Source: Lachnoclostridium sp. UBA2905 (GTDB taxonomy: Bacteria > Bacillota > Clostridia > Lachnospirales > Lachnospiraceae). From it: DNA of 19,485 bases. The notes under the pieces are model-generated. The model was not told the origin of the DNA. It saw only the letters and a program-made list of their open reading frames with translations, and did not search any database. Position 1 is the first letter of the stretch; every line of letters begins with the position of its first letter. Position numbers and translations under genes: made by a program. The stretch is taken from assembly GCA_002349525.1 (NCBI GenBank), contig DEDL01000036.1, positions 44,483 through 63,967 on the forward strand, written 5' to 3'. Of this stretch, positions 1-6,431 are shown piece after piece.

Positions 1-266
1 CCATTATATATACTTCCAAATATAAATATTCCAAGTATAGCATATTCTGTAGCATGTGCAGCCTTTCTTACAGGGTAATCAATTCTTTTTGCCAGATCAA
101 ACTGCTCTTTGCTAGCCATATTTTCAAATCCATCCACAAAAATTCTGCATATTTCCATACCTAAGCGACTGCTGTCTGATGTTGACTCATTACCATTTCT
201 GGATGAAAACATGAAAATAACTATGGCCCATATTATTGTAAGGGTGATAAAAATCTTCTTTAGCAT
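1..266 (-). CDS. VanZ-family membrane protein, C-terminus beyond window
   Basis: Reading the minus strand from ATG at 266 gives 88 codons open to the window edge. A GGAG ribosome binding site lies about 8 nt upstream. The protein starts with a hydrophobic segment (about residues 4-20) followed by FSSRNG, and near residues 67-78 it carries RKAAHATEYAIL. The R-K-x-x-H-x-x-E-Y signature in the second membrane segment is typical of the VanZ family (named for the teicoplanin-resistance protein VanZ; molecular function unsettled). The gene starts 28 nt after the Sir2 stop on the same strand, so the two are probably co-transcribed. The 3' end is missing, so length and C-terminal helices cannot be judged. 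Family assignment is fairly secure; a role in antibiotic resistance is not implied. Confidence 0.8.
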   Translation of the reverse strand, partial: MLKKIFITLTIIWAIVIFMFSSRNGNESTSDSSRLGMEICRIFVDGFENMASKEQFDLAKRIDYPVRKAAHATEYAILGIFIFGSIYN

Positions 267-294
267 TACTACTTCTCCATTATTCAATTAATTA

Positions 295-1041
295 TTATAT
301 ATTATCAACAGCAATTTTAAGAACCTTGCTGATATCATCATTTATAACCAGATCTGCCTTAGAATCAGCCGAGGTTCTTGACTTATTGATAAGAACAAGC
401 TTACTTCCCCTAAAGTAGTTTATAAGACCAGCTGCCGGATATACAACAAGCGATGTGCCTCCGATTATGAGAACATCCGCATTGGCAATGGCATTAACAG
501 AATTATTAATAGTCCTGTCATCCAATCCTTCTTCATAGAGAACAACATCCGGCTTAACAATTCCACCACATTCATCACAATATGGTATACCCTCTGCCGA
601 AACAACATATTTGTCATCAAAAAACTTGCCACATCCTGTACAATAATTTCTAAGTACTGATCCATGAAGCTCATATACTACTTTTGAACCTGCAGCCTGA
701 TGTAATCCATCAATATTCTGGGTTACAACGGCCTTCAGCTTGCCCATCTGTTCAAGTTTTGCAAGAGCTATATGACATCCGCTTGGTTTTACATCAGGGT
801 ATACCAGATTATTCTTATAAAAATCGTAAAATTCCTCTGTATGCTTTACAAAAAACGAATGTGAAACAGCCTGTTCAGGGGTAAAATGTCTATTGAGTTT
901 TCTGCTGTATAATCCCTCAGAGCTTCTGAAATCAGGAACTCCACTGGCAGTACTTACTCCTGCTCCTCCAAAAAAAACAATATTATCACTATTTCTTAAT
1001 ATCTGTGTTAACTCTTCTTCCTTTTCATTCATCTTTTCCAT
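295..1041 (-). CDS. cobB: Sir2-family NAD-dependent protein deacylase
   Basis: This 248-residue protein matches bacterial sirtuins in length and motifs. GAGVSTASGVPDFRS (about 26-40) is the NAD-binding loop, TQNIDGLH (107-114) holds the conserved N-I-D, and His126 in ELHGS is the catalytic base. Cys134/137 and Cys155/158 form the structural zinc site, and GTSLVVYPAAGL followed by LINKS closes the Rossmann fold. The family removes acyl groups from lysines using NAD+, giving nicotinamide and O-acetyl-ADP-ribose, in the cytoplasm. The start at 1041 has a G-rich site (six G then A) 8 nt upstream; a second ATG three codons in is less well placed. It lies 52 nt after the small membrane protein gene and 28 nt before the VanZ gene. 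The physiological targets cannot be inferred from the context. Confidence 0.95.
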   Translation of the reverse strand: MEKMNEKEEELTQILRNSDNIVFFGGAGVSTASGVPDFRSSEGLYSRKLNRHFTPEQAVSHSFFVKHTEEFYDFYKNNLVYPDVKPSGCHIALAKLEQMGKLKAVVTQNIDGLHQAAGSKVVYELHGSVLRNYCTGCGKFFDDKYVVSAEGIPYCDECGGIVKPDVVLYEEGLDDRTINNSVNAIANADVLIIGGTSLVVYPAAGLINYFRGSKLVLINKSRTSADSKADLVINDDISKVLKIAVDNI

Positions 1042-1093
1042 AAAAGAATCCCCCCATTTATATAATGTTTTTATGTACGTTAAATCAGACTAT

Positions 1094-1453
1094 CTATGCC
1101 TGATGATTTTGTTCTGCTTTAACATGCTCATATATTTTATCAAACTGATCATACATTTTTTGAACAGAGTTCTCAAGAAAATAATAATGCATAATGTATG
1201 GCACCAGCAAAATAAGCAGTCCTGCCGTAACAAGAAGCATATATATGTAGCCTGAAATAACACTTATGGCAACCGTAGCCATCATTAATAGTGCAACGAG
1301 CATGAGTACAAGAAGATGCACTAGTCTCTCATGCTGAAAAAACTCTGTCTTAATAAGATGCAGCCTATACACCTCATTCCAGTCAGTCTTTTCATCATCC
1401 CTGTCAATCAGATTATCCATGTACTCAAGATATGTTGTAATTCTTCTTTTCAC
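1094..1453 (-). CDS. Small two-helix membrane protein of unknown function
   Basis: The protein has about 119 residues with a charged N-terminal half (RRITTYLEYMDNLIDRDDEK), two adjacent hydrophobic segments (about 46-63 and 68-87) and a charged, helical C-terminal tail. I do not recognise a named family. The open frame extends to a GTG at 1462, but the GGAAGG ribosome binding site overlaps that codon. The GTG at 1451-1453 lies 8 nt after GGAAGG and is the better start. The gene appears to be first in a minus-strand unit with sir2 and the VanZ gene, driven by a promoter at 1494-1522. It diverges from the MerR-methyltransferase gene across a repeat array. A scaffold or envelope role is possible but unsupported. 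Confidence 0.75.
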   Translation of the reverse strand: MKRRITTYLEYMDNLIDRDDEKTDWNEVYRLHLIKTEFFQHERLVHLLVLMLVALLMMATVAISVISGYIYMLLVTAGLLILLVPYIMHYYFLENSVQKMYDQFDKIYEHVKAEQNHQA

Positions 1454-1493
1454 AACTAACACCTTCCATCTGCATTAATCTTATCGTGAACTC

Positions 1494-1522
1494 ATTTTAC
1501 CACTTATTTTATAATACAACAA
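1494..1522 (-). promoter_or_regulatory. Extended -10 promoter for the membrane protein-sir2-vanZ unit
   Basis: On the minus strand TTGTTG (1517-1522) is followed after 17 nt by TAAAAT (1494-1499), with TG one base upstream of the -10 (TGGTAAAAT). The -35 overlaps the outermost copy of the 23-bp repeat array, so whatever binds the repeats could control this promoter. Assigned by pattern only. Confidence 0.5.
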
Positions 1523-1635
1523 CTTCTTATTTTATGAGACTTTGACTTTATATTGTGCAAGATGATAACTTTACATTTCATAAGACAGTAACTTTACATT
1601 TCGTAAGACAGTAACTTTACATTTCATAAGACAAC
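1521..1635. repeat. 23-bp tandem repeat array in a divergent promoter region
   Basis: Five consecutive 23-bp units start at 1521, 1544, 1567, 1590 and 1613. The last three are nearly identical (core AACTTTACATTTCRTAAGAC). The first two are degenerate but in phase, and a sixth decayed copy may follow at about 1633-1653. Each unit contains an imperfect dyad, TTAC-ATTTC-RTAA. The array fills the space between the promoter of the minus-strand unit and the promoter of the MerR-methyltransferase gene, touching the -35 regions of both. A cooperative, multi-site operator is the simplest reading, but no binding protein is shown. Confidence 0.85.
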
Positions 1636-1661
1636 TTCATATTTTATTAATACCTGTCCTG

Positions 1662-1694
1662 TGTTAAAATAATATTATTAATTACATGAGGTGA
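1662..1694 (+). promoter_or_regulatory. Extended -10 promoter and RBS for the MerR-methyltransferase gene
   Basis: TGTTAAAAT (1662-1670) is an extended -10 element with no good -35, as expected for an activated or extended -10 promoter. It gives a start near 1677 and a leader of about 25 nt. GAGGTGA (1688-1694) is the ribosome binding site, 7 nt before the TTG start at 1702. The -35 region falls in the decayed end of the repeat array. Confidence 0.5.
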
Positions 1695-1701
1695 TTTTCT
1701 T

Positions 1702-2883
1702 TTGAAGTTAGAAGGCTATTACTCCTCCGGCGAATTTGCAAAGGTCGGACATATAACAAAAAAAACTATAAGATATTACGATGAACAGGGCATATTAAAA
1801 CCTTCCTATGTCAATCCTAATGGAGCAAGGTTTTATACCGAAGATGACCTTGCAAAGCTTCATCAGATTCTTTTGTTCAAATATCTTGGCTTTTCTCTTG
1901 AAGAGATAAAAGAAATGACCATAGGCTCTCCTTCTCATGGTTTTATCAAGGAATCTCTTATTCTTCAGGAAAAGCTTATTGAAGAAAAAATTGAACAGCT
2001 GGAGCTTATGCGTAGTCTGGTACACAATACAATAAAGACTGTAAGTAAAAATGAAACCGTTGACTGGCGTGAACTTCTCAACAGCATTAACCTTACAGGT
2101 CTTGAAAAAAGCCTTAAGAACCAGTATAAAAACACTTCCAATATTTCTGCGCGAATCAGCCTTCACAATGATTATTCAATCAATAAAACAGGCTGGTTTC
2201 CATGGGTTTTTGATATGCTTGACCTTAAGCCCGGAATGTCGATATTAGAAGTCGGCTGTGGAGACGGCTCTCTCTGGTTAAACAATATTGACAGACTCCC
2301 TGAAAATATAAATATCACTATCTCAGATATTTCAAAAGGAATGGTGACTTCTGTCCGAAAGCAGTTAGGAACACGTAACGGCCAGATTAATTATAAGGTA
2401 TGCACCTGCCAGGAGATAAATGAGGCAGACAAGAGCTTTGATCTTGTTATTGCCGGCCATGTTCTCTTCTACTGTGATGATCTTAATGCCGCCTGTAGCG
2501 AGATAAAAAGAGTCCTAAAAAATGACGGCAGATTAATATGCAGCACATACGGCAAGGATCATATGATTCAGATAAGTGAGCTTGTGGCAGAATTTGATGA
2601 CAGGATTATTCTGGCTGCAGATAATCTCTATAACAAATTCGGCAAGGAAAATGGCAAGAAAATACTTTCACATTATTTTAAAAACGTTGAATGGAAACAG
2701 TACGAAGACTATCTTAATGTAACAAGTCCTGAACCTTTGATTGCTTATATACTGTCCTGTCATGGTAACCAGTGCCAGTACCTTATAGACAAATACAAGG
2801 AATTCCGCGCATTTGTAAAGAAAAAGACAAGTGATGGTTTCCATATAACCAAGGATGCAGGTGTGTTTATCTCAGTCAAGTAG
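1702..2883 (+). CDS. MerR-type regulator fused to SAM-dependent methyltransferase
   Basis: The 393-residue protein has two parts. Residues about 7-75 form a MerR winged helix-turn-helix (FAKVGHITKKTIRYYDEQG, then GARFYTEDDLAKL and YLGFSLEEIKEM). A coiled-coil dimerisation helix follows to about residue 115. From about 155 it is a class I methyltransferase: motif I is ILEVGCGDGS (181-190), an acidic Asp209 follows strand 2, and FDLVIAGHVLFYCDD (246-260) is the motif IV region. The start is TTG, chosen by a GAGGTGA site 7 nt upstream. MerR proteins normally sense a ligand through the C-terminal domain; here that position is taken by an enzyme, so SAM or the methyl acceptor could be the signal. 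Substrate and targets are unknown. The gene is monocistronic and is flanked by the 23-bp repeats. Confidence 0.88.
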   Translation: MKLEGYYSSGEFAKVGHITKKTIRYYDEQGILKPSYVNPNGARFYTEDDLAKLHQILLFKYLGFSLEEIKEMTIGSPSHGFIKESLILQEKLIEEKIEQLELMRSLVHNTIKTVSKNETVDWRELLNSINLTGLEKSLKNQYKNTSNISARISLHNDYSINKTGWFPWVFDMLDLKPGMSILEVGCGDGSLWLNNIDRLPENINITISDISKGMVTSVRKQLGTRNGQINYKVCTCQEINEADKSFDLVIAGHVLFYCDDLNAACSEIKRVLKNDGRLICSTYGKDHMIQISELVAEFDDRIILAADNLYNKFGKENGKKILSHYFKNVEWKQYEDYLNVTSPEPLIAYILSCHGNQCQYLIDKYKEFRAFVKKKTSDGFHITKDAGVFISVK

Positions 2884-2928
2884 ACTCCCACTTCCGCAAG
2901 TATTGAATAGCAACAAATTCATCTCACC

Positions 2929-2958
2929 TGCGTTCGACTTGAAAGGGCAACGAAGGCA
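2929..2958 (+). terminator. Weak hairpin after the MerR-methyltransferase gene
   Basis: TGCGTTCG (2929-2936) can pair with CGAAGGCA (2951-2958) with one mismatch and a 14-nt loop. The following sequence is only moderately T-rich (AATAGTTTTAT). It is the best terminator candidate in this gap, but not a convincing one. Confidence 0.25.
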
Positions 2959-3009
2959 AATAGTTTTATAATCCATTTGTAAATATTTTGTTAATTTTTC
3001 AAAAAGTGC

Positions 3010-3040
3010 TTGACTGTGCCCTTAGGGCATCTTTTATAAT
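3010..3040 (+). promoter_or_regulatory. Promoter of rmlAB with a MerR-type 19-bp spacer dyad
   Basis: TTGACT (3010-3015) and TATAAT (3035-3040) are separated by 19 bp, longer than the usual 17. Inside the spacer sits a perfect dyad TGCCC-TTA-GGGCA (3017-3029). An over-long spacer containing an inverted repeat is the classic arrangement of promoters activated by MerR-family proteins. Transcription would start near 3047, giving a leader of about 70 nt before rmlA. The dyad followed by TCTTTT could also act as a weak terminator for the upstream gene, so the reading is not unique. Confidence 0.6.
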
Positions 3041-3116
3041 TCAGCAATATAATGAAACAGTAAATAGATACATTTCAATTTGAATCAAAATCAATCACAC
3101 GAAAGGAGATTTGATT

Positions 3117-4013
3117 ATGAAAGGAATTATTTTAGCAGGAGGATCAGGCACACGTTTATATCCTCTCACAATGGTAACTTCAAAGCAGTTACTTCCAATC
3201 TATGACAAACCAATGATATATTATCCTATGTCAGTTCTTATGAACGCAGGCATACGTGACATCCTTATTATATCAACACCACAGGATACTCCAAGATTTA
3301 AGGAACTCCTTGGCGATGGTCATCAGTTCGGTGTTGAACTTACTTATGCAGTTCAGCCAAGTCCAGACGGACTTGCCCAGGCATTTATTATTGGTGAGGA
3401 ATTCATTGGCAATGATACAGTTGCTATGGTTCTTGGAGATAATATTTTTGCCGGACACGGTCTTAAGAAACGTCTTAAGCAGGCTGTTAAGAATGCTGAA
3501 AAAGGAAAAGGCGCTACAGTATTCGGTTATTATGTAAATGATCCTGAAAGATTCGGTATTGTTGAATTTGACAAGGATGGAAAAGCAATTTCTATAGAAG
3601 AAAAACCTGAAAAGCCAAAGAGCAATTACTGCGTAACAGGTTTATATTTCTATGACAACAAGGTTGTTGAATATGCTAAGAACCTTAAACCTGGAAAAAG
3701 AGGCGAGCTTGAGATTACTGACCTTAACAGAATATATCTTAATGATGGCGAACTTAACGTTGAGCTTCTTGGTCAGGGATTTACCTGGCTTGATACAGGA
3801 ACACATGAAAGTCTTGTTGATGCAACAAACTTCGTAATGACAGTTGAAACTCATCAGCACAGAAAGATTGCATGTCTTGAGGAGATTGCATATCTTAATG
3901 GTTGGATTTCAAAGGAAGATGTCGAAAAAACATATGAAATCGTTAAAAAGAACCAGTATGGTCAGTATCTGCGTGATGTACTTGATGGAAAATATCAGGA
4001 ACAGCTTTACTAA
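3117..4013 (+). CDS. rfbA: Glucose-1-phosphate thymidylyltransferase
   Basis: This 298-residue enzyme (RmlA) makes dTDP-glucose and pyrophosphate from dTTP and glucose-1-phosphate, the first step of dTDP-L-rhamnose and related deoxysugar synthesis. Visible signatures are the nucleotide loop GGSGTRLYP (8-16), KQLLPIYDKPMIYYP (23-37), the metal-binding LGDN with Asp108, and EEKP followed by NYCVTGLYFYD. Length is normal for RmlA. The frame opens with TTG at 3111, but ATG at 3117 is 8 nt after AGGAG and gives the canonical MKGIILAGG start, so I use 3117. It is followed 83 nt later by rmlB. No rmlC or rmlD is in the window, so the final sugar cannot be read from this locus. Confidence 0.97.
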   Translation: MKGIILAGGSGTRLYPLTMVTSKQLLPIYDKPMIYYPMSVLMNAGIRDILIISTPQDTPRFKELLGDGHQFGVELTYAVQPSPDGLAQAFIIGEEFIGNDTVAMVLGDNIFAGHGLKKRLKQAVKNAEKGKGATVFGYYVNDPERFGIVEFDKDGKAISIEEKPEKPKSNYCVTGLYFYDNKVVEYAKNLKPGKRGELEITDLNRIYLNDGELNVELLGQGFTWLDTGTHESLVDATNFVMTVETHQHRKIACLEEIAYLNGWISKEDVEKTYEIVKKNQYGQYLRDVLDGKYQEQLY

Positions 4014-4096
4014 GCTACATTACTCAGATAAGAATTATAAGCAAACTAATAGACACATTTAAAACATATTAACACTTTTATTTTTAGGAGGATATT

Positions 4097-5116
4097 ATGA
4101 CAATTATCGTAACCGGTGGAGCCGGATTTATCGGAAGTAACTTTATTTTTCACATGTTAAAGAAATACCCAGACTACAGAATCGTATGTCTTGACTGCCT
4201 TACTTATGCAGGTAATCTTTCAACTCTTGCACCTGTAATGGACAATCCTAATTTCAGATTTGTTAAGGAAAGCATTACTGACCGTGAAGCAGTTTACAAA
4301 CTTTTTGAAGAAGAAAAACCTGATATGGTAGTTAACTTCGCTGCTGAAAGTCATGTTGACCGTTCAATTGAAAATCCAGAGGTATTCCTTGATACTAATA
4401 TCAAAGGAACTGCTGTACTTATGGATGCTTGTAGAAAATACGGAATCAAACGTTATCATCAGGTTTCAACTGATGAGGTTTATGGAGATCTTCCACTTGA
4501 TCGTCCTGACTTATTCTTCACAGAGGAAACACCTATCCATACAAGCAGCCCTTACAGTTCTTCAAAAGCTGGTGCTGATTTACTTGTTCTTGCTTACCAC
4601 AGAACATACGGACTTCCTGTTACAATCAGCCGTTGCTCAAACAACTATGGACCATATCATTTCCCAGAGAAGCTTATCCCTCTCATGATTGCTAATGCAT
4701 TAAATGATAAGCCACTCCCTGTATATGGTAAAGGACTTAATGTTCGTGACTGGCTCTATGTTGAGGATCACTGCAAGGCAATTGATCTCATCATCCACAA
4801 CGGACGCGTTGGTGAGGTTTACAACATCGGTGGACATAATGAAATGAGAAACATCGATATCGTTAAAATCATTTGTAAAGAGCTTGGTAAGTCAGAAGAC
4901 CTTATAACTTATGTAACAGACCGTAAGGGACATGACATGCGTTATGCTATTGATCCAACAAAGATTCATAATGAACTTGGATGGCTTCCTGAAACAAAAT
5001 TTGCAGATGGTATCAAGAAGACAATCAAATGGTATCTTGATAACAAGGAATGGTGGGAAACAATCATTTCTGGTGAATATCAGAACTACTATGAGAAAAT
5101 GTACGGAAACAGATAG
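4097..5116 (+). CDS. rfbB: dTDP-glucose 4,6-dehydratase
   Basis: This 339-residue short-chain dehydrogenase/reductase (RmlB) converts dTDP-glucose to dTDP-4-keto-6-deoxyglucose using bound NAD+. The N-terminal Rossmann motif is TGGAGFIGSNF (6-16). STDEVYGD holds the catalytic Thr125-Asp126-Glu127 set, and YSSSK (Tyr153, Lys157) is the proton-shuttling pair. SRCSNNYGPYHFPEKLIP is typical of the sugar-nucleotide side of the pocket. An AGGAGG site precedes the ATG. It is second in an operon with rfbA and ends before a strong terminator. The product can feed rhamnose, fucosamine-type or other 6-deoxysugars of cell-wall glycans; the branch enzymes must lie elsewhere. Confidence 0.97.
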   Translation: MTIIVTGGAGFIGSNFIFHMLKKYPDYRIVCLDCLTYAGNLSTLAPVMDNPNFRFVKESITDREAVYKLFEEEKPDMVVNFAAESHVDRSIENPEVFLDTNIKGTAVLMDACRKYGIKRYHQVSTDEVYGDLPLDRPDLFFTEETPIHTSSPYSSSKAGADLLVLAYHRTYGLPVTISRCSNNYGPYHFPEKLIPLMIANALNDKPLPVYGKGLNVRDWLYVEDHCKAIDLIIHNGRVGEVYNIGGHNEMRNIDIVKIICKELGKSEDLITYVTDRKGHDMRYAIDPTKIHNELGWLPETKFADGIKKTIKWYLDNKEWWETIISGEYQNYYEKMYGNR

Positions 5117-5188
5117 TATCTTAGATAATATTTTTGATAATATTTAAGATGATACCCTAATCAATATCTTATATTAGATATCATAATT

Positions 5189-5225
5189 ATTAGAAATCAA
5201 AATTATTATTATTAGAAGTCAAAAT
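5189..5225. repeat. Short direct repeat in AT-rich spacer
   Basis: ATTAGAAATCAAAAT (5189-5203) recurs with one change at 5211-5225 (period 22 bp), just before the terminator stem. The rest of the 5117-5372 gap is low-complexity AT-rich sequence, including loosely repeated TTACTAATTCTTA-like runs at 5270-5360. I see no gene in it. Confidence 0.6.
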
Positions 5226-5267
5226 GCTTAAGCCACAGATTTAGATCTGTTTGCTTAAGCATTTTTT
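5221..5267 (+). terminator. Strong intrinsic terminator after rfbAB
   Basis: The outer stem ATGCTTAAGC/GCTTAAGCAT (5224-5233, 5253-5262) is extended by flanking A/T pairs. An inner stem ACAGAT/ATCTGT encloses a TTAG loop, and a run of six T follows (5262-5267). On the minus strand the same hairpin is followed by TTTTG, so it may also stop convergent transcripts from the hydrolase gene. Confidence 0.9.
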
Positions 5268-5372
5268 CCTATAAACTAATTCATATTTACTAATTTTAAT
5301 TTACTAACTCTTACATGCTGATTCTTATTTACTACTTCTTATATATTAATTTCTTATAGACTAATTCATATA

Positions 5373-6002
5373 CTAATCCTTGTAAAACTCATGACATCCA
5401 TATTTGAACAGATAATCCAGGGAATTATCAAACCAGCAGACATTAGAATTATCAGCAAGTCTTCTACACATAAAATAAACTGCTCCACTTGAATTATCGA
5501 TTCCACTAACAGCCTTATCTACTGCCTTTTTAGTTGTTTTTGATACGTTAACACTGTAATATCTTCCATCTGAAACAGGCGAAAACTGTGACTTTTCAAA
5601 TACAACGTCCTTTACAGTATCCGGAAATGAATCATTAAGACATCTGTTTAAAATTACATTGGCAACCAGCATTCTGCCATTAATATTCTCTCCTCCTGCC
5701 TCTGCTTCCACAATCCTATACATTATCTCTCTGTCCTTACCAGATATATTAAAATGCTGCCTGTAATTAACCTTAAGACCATCTATGGCCTTGGCTTTTT
5801 TAATTATATGAACATCATTTAATATTTCATTTTCCCTGTTCTGCTGTTGTAATATTTCATTTAGCATGTAGGAATCTGCATTTTCTATTTTAACAGCTGC
5901 AATTGTTTCTGCTTCAGCATTTTTTCTATGGCAGGCTCCTGTTAAAGACAAAAATATACATGCACCAACTAATGTTGTTAATATTTTTTCTGCTAATCTC
6001 AT
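5373..6002 (-). CDS. Exported SleB-type cell wall hydrolase
   Basis: The 209-residue protein begins with a signal peptide (basic MRLAEK, hydrophobic LVGACIFLSL). Cys24 in the LTGAC context could be a lipobox, but Thr at -3 makes that uncertain. The C-terminal domain (about 88-209) matches the Hydrolase_2/SleB family (Pfam PF07486). IMYRIVEAEAGGEN contains Glu99/Glu101, likely catalytic, and GRMLVANVILNR, FPDTVKDVV and QFSPVSDGR are further family motifs. Family members cleave peptidoglycan, the best known being spore-cortex lytic enzymes, but many act on vegetative walls. The AGGAG site is 6 nt before the ATG. It is transcribed alone toward the rfbAB terminator. The promoter region carries two large inverted repeats, suggesting tight control. 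Whether the role is in germination or in wall turnover is undecided. Confidence 0.9.
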   Translation of the reverse strand: MRLAEKILTTLVGACIFLSLTGACHRKNAEAETIAAVKIENADSYMLNEILQQQNRENEILNDVHIIKKAKAIDGLKVNYRQHFNISGKDREIMYRIVEAEAGGENINGRMLVANVILNRCLNDSFPDTVKDVVFEKSQFSPVSDGRYYSVNVSKTTKKAVDKAVSGIDNSSGAVYFMCRRLADNSNVCWFDNSLDYLFKYGCHEFYKD

Positions 6003-6011
6003 ATCATACTC

Positions 6012-6061
6012 CTTACTTTTATTACAGTTTAGATAATTACTTCTTACTTTTATTACAATTT
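6012..6061 (-). repeat. Duplicated 19-bp segment in the hydrolase leader
   Basis: A segment reading CTTACTTTTATTACARTTT on the plus strand occurs at 6012-6030 and 6043-6061, 31 bp apart with one difference. The copy nearest the gene overlaps its ribosome binding site (GTAAGGAG on the minus strand). The distal copy has GTAAGAAG, a degraded version. This looks like a local duplication of the RBS region. Confidence 0.7.
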
Positions 6062-6062
6062 G

Positions 6063-6098
6063 AATTAATACAAATCATCTTTTACATTTGTATTAATT
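6063..6098. repeat. 13-bp perfect inverted repeat at the hydrolase transcription start
   Basis: AATTAATACAAAT (6063-6075) and ATTTGTATTAATT (6086-6098) are exact reverse complements separated by 10 bp. On the minus strand the repeat begins immediately downstream of the TATAAT -10 element at 6099-6104, so the transcript would start inside it. This favours a DNA operator over an RNA hairpin. Confidence 0.85.
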
Positions 6099-6129
6099 AT
6101 TATATGCAGTTACATAATAATTATGTAAC
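6099..6129 (-). promoter_or_regulatory. Hydrolase promoter overlapped by a 21-bp palindrome
   Basis: On the minus strand TATAAT (6099-6104) is preceded by a near-perfect palindrome spanning 6109-6129, with arms GTTACATAAT and ATTATGTAAC around a single central base. It covers the whole spacer and -35 area (best -35 match GTTACA, 4/6, spacer 19). A dimeric regulator bound here would block polymerase. No regulator gene is adjacent. Confidence 0.7.
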
Positions 6130-6329
6130 ATTTATGACATATTATTCAATAATCAATGTTCAAATTCTTTCGATATTTGTTCATATTTTATTTACTCTTA
6201 CCACATCATTTCTTCATTTTTATAATATATACTTAAACATGTAATCAAGTAAAAGTAATAAAAACAATCAAAACGATTTAAATATACTTAATAAGATGCA
6301 ATGGTAACTACTACATTCATTTTTTATAG
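6130..6329. other. Gene-free AT-rich spacer
   Basis: This part of the 6003-6431 gap is very AT-rich. Open frames crossing it give hydrophobic low-complexity products without a credible ribosome binding site. I see no RNA gene or repeat here. Its left neighbour holds the hydrolase promoter and its right neighbour a terminator. Confidence 0.5.
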
Positions 6330-6377
6330 TTTTTTTCATATTAAAAAGGTCAACCAGTTTATCGCTGATTGACCTTT
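6330..6377 (-). terminator. Intrinsic terminator for the vanZ-like/membrane protein unit
   Basis: AAAGGTCAA (6345-6353) pairs with TTGACCTTT (6369-6377), with an inner CAG/CTG pair after one mismatch. On the minus strand the stem is followed by TTTTTAATATG. It lies 54 nt after the stop of the gene ending at 6432. Confidence 0.85.
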
Positions 6378-6431
6378 CCTCCATTTATGGCAATATTTTT
6401 TTATCAAATTTTATCTGATTATTGAACCTGA

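Noticed and set aside
109..291. Plus-strand 60-codon open frame
   Set aside because: It overlaps the minus-strand VanZ-family frame, which has conserved motifs and a ribosome binding site; the plus frame has neither.
1567..1635. Possible CRISPR array
   Set aside because: The 23-bp units abut directly with no spacers, there are no cas genes, and the array lies between divergent promoters.
3016..3034. Terminator for the MerR-methyltransferase gene
   Set aside because: The TGCCC/GGGCA stem is only 5 bp with a 3-nt loop and a short T-run, and it is placed exactly between good -35 and -10 elements; the promoter reading is stronger, although the terminator reading is not excluded.
5118..5150. Hairpin just after rfbB as the operon terminator
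   Set aside because: ATCTTA/TAAGAT and AATATT arms pair only with a bulge and no T-run follows; the hairpin at 5221-5267 is far stronger.
5903..6244. Plus-strand 113-codon hydrophobic frame
   Set aside because: It begins inside the hydrolase gene on the other strand and crosses the AT-rich promoter and inverted repeats; the hydrophobic content comes from T-rich DNA, and no ribosome binding site is present.
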